DNA of 64,000 nucleotides from Lysobacterales bacterium (GTDB lineage: Bacteria; Pseudomonadota; Gammaproteobacteria; Xanthomonadales; Xanthomonadaceae): NCBI GenBank assembly GCA_014946745.1, contig JADCRD010000001.1:1424427-1488426 (forward strand), given 5' to 3'. The stretch's first letter is position 1; the number at the start of each line of letters is the position of its first letter. Position numbers and translations under genes: made by a program. The notes under the pieces are model-generated. The model had not been told where the DNA came from, ran no database searches, and was given only the letters and a program-made list of their open reading frames with translations. This document shows positions 62,808 through 64,000 of the stretch, piece after piece.

Positions 62808-64000
62808 CTACTCCAGCGTGGTGGTGCCGCTGACCGTGTAGGTCGCATTGATGGAGATGATGAGGAAGATGTCGACCTGCAGCTTCACCTTGCCGGTGTA
62901 GTCGCAGAGCGTCTTGTCCTTGGTGCCGCCGCCGGGCAGCGCCTCGGTCTTTTTGTAGACGACGCCTTTCAACTCGGCCAAAAGCTTGACGCTGGTGATC
63001 GGGAAATCCTCGATCACCTTCACGCCTGCCTCGAACCGCACGAGGCCGCCGAACTTCGGGGTGTCGGTCGTGAAGTCGTAGATGAAGACGAAGCCGACCC
63101 CGAAATAGGCGTAGGCCTCGAACGGGCCGACCTTGCCCTTCACTCCAAGCCCGGCGAAGGCCGTGAGTTCGAGCTTTTCCTCGGTTACGACACCCAGGAC
63201 GCTCGCGATCGAGAACTTCACGTCGAGCTGGACGAGGACATAGACCTTGAGCTCGGCGGGGCCGCCACCCCCGCCGAGGATGGGAAACTCGGCCTTGACG
63301 CCGGCCATGAGCTCGCCTGTGGCCTTGGTGCCGCCGGTCGCCATGTCCCAGCCCGTGGAGCCGCCGGCACCGAGGAGGAGCTTGATCGTCGCCCCGCCGA
63401 TCGAGAAGCCTTCTTTCGGGACCTCCTGGATCGACTCGATGACGACCTTGATCTCGTGCTTGGCGTTCGACGCGCCCAGATCAATCGGGCCCAGCGTGTC
63501 GCGGGCGCCGAAGACCGGGATGAAGCTCAGGATTTTCTCGACGGGCTCGTAGACCAGCGTGTCGATCTCGGCCACCTGCGGGCGCTGGTCGGTGGAGCCG
63601 ACGATGCGAAGCTTCGCGCCCGAGGCCCGTTCGAGCCCTGCGATGTCGGACCACAGCGTGAGCCCGTTGAACTCGGCCGACCACGTGTCGGCGCCGAGGG
63701 TCATCTGCAGGGTCGAGTCCTCGTAGGTCAACTCCGACCCGTGGCCCTGGCTGCCGGCGAGGCGGAGAGGGACGGGATGGTTGACCACGGTGACCGGGGC
63801 CGACAGCGCCATCGATCCCGTCGGCCCGACGTTGAAGTGCATCGGCGCCGGCAGCTTGATCGCGTTCTGTGGCGGCGGAAAGGCACCCTTCGAGGTTGAC
63901 CGCGCGAGGATGTCCGCCAGTTCGGGCGGCAGCGTGCTGGTGACGCGCGCAGCGCCCGTGTTCCCGGACTGCGGGCGTGGAAACAGGAAACCGTGGGTCG
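62808..64000 (-). CDS. Unknown protein, 5' end beyond the window (396 residues visible)
   Basis: The frame is open from the stop at 62808 to the right edge. An internal ATG at 63842 is not the likely start, because the 52 codons upstream of it (with THGFLFPRPQSGN and LPPELADILARSTSKGAF) also read as protein. The visible part is glycine- and beta-rich with amphipathic or hydrophobic strands, for example LTAFAGLGVKGKVGPFEAYA and FGVGFVFIYDF, followed by a Lys-containing stretch and TYTVSGTTTLE at the end. There is no recognisable domain. It is nine bases from the 1205-residue gene and must work with it. Function unknown. Confidence 0.75.
   Translation of the reverse strand, partial: THGFLFPRPQSGNTGAARVTSTLPPELADILARSTSKGAFPPPQNAIKLPAPMHFNVGPTGSMALSAPVTVVNHPVPLRLAGSQGHGSELTYEDSTLQMTLGADTWSAEFNGLTLWSDIAGLERASGAKLRIVGSTDQRPQVAEIDTLVYEPVEKILSFIPVFGARDTLGPIDLGASNAKHEIKVVIESIQEVPKEGFSIGGATIKLLLGAGGSTGWDMATGGTKATGELMAGVKAEFPILGGGGGPAELKVYVLVQLDVKFSIASVLGVVTEEKLELTAFAGLGVKGKVGPFEAYAYFGVGFVFIYDFTTDTPKFGGLVRFEAGVKVIEDFPITSVKLLAELKGVVYKKTEALPGGGTKDKTLCDYTGKVKLQVDIFLIISINATYTVSGTTTLE

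Overview
The window is GC-rich, densely coded DNA from a motile, aerobic gammaproteobacterium. It is most likely a member of the Lysobacterales/Xanthomonadales: housekeeping order (smpB divergent from ratA-rnfH, tadA-orn), codon bias and the secreted-protein style all fit. This placement is inference; there is no rRNA or tRNA in the window to settle it.

Bases 1-13700 are mostly ordinary chromosome. They hold the tail of an unknown gene, a queuosine-precursor transporter (yhhQ), motA-motB, a two-gene RsbU/RsbW-type phosphatase plus STAS partner-switching module, tadA-orn, an HDOD protein, a calcium-motif hypothetical, a DmdC-like acyl-CoA dehydrogenase, smpB / ratA-rnfH and an M50-type membrane protease. 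Convergent gene pairs here are separated by clean stem-loops, two of which are related in sequence.

Bases 13768-20301 hold a minus-strand locus that reads as a secreted redox/carbohydrate-binding system. It encodes a 5-TM membrane protein, a CBM2-polySer-YceI protein, a 1095-aa CBM2-YceI-FnIII-polySer-cytochrome c-DUF1592-type protein, and a DUF1552 Tat-exported partner. A textbook intrinsic terminator closes it. It resembles the Cbp2E/Cbp2D redox proteins known from Cellvibrio.

Bases 21355-48400 are one 27-kb plus-strand operon of five genes, the first four joined by ATGA overlaps. They are a 4510-aa secreted protein, a parvulin-type prolyl isomerase, a 580-aa exported protein, a 2803-aa exported protein, and a 778-aa Calx-beta/beta-propeller protein. 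The 4510-aa protein is the most striking object in the window. I count 15 DUF11/Ig-like domains and 42 propeller blades (six seven-bladed propellers). The propellers are not strung between the DUF11 domains but nested inside them, four times at the loop between two conserved cysteines and once at an earlier loop. I know of no described system with this layout and regard it as the best candidate for something new.

Bases 48411-58539 are a minus-strand operon related to E. coli yehI-yehL-yehM-yehP-yehQ: MoxR-type AAA+ ATPase, DUF4132, DUF5682, VWA and SWIM zinc-finger proteins, ending in an overlapping 108-aa gene I do not recognise. After a 640-base gene-free gap, bases 59181-64000 carry two tightly spaced minus-strand genes of unknown function, the second running off the right edge.
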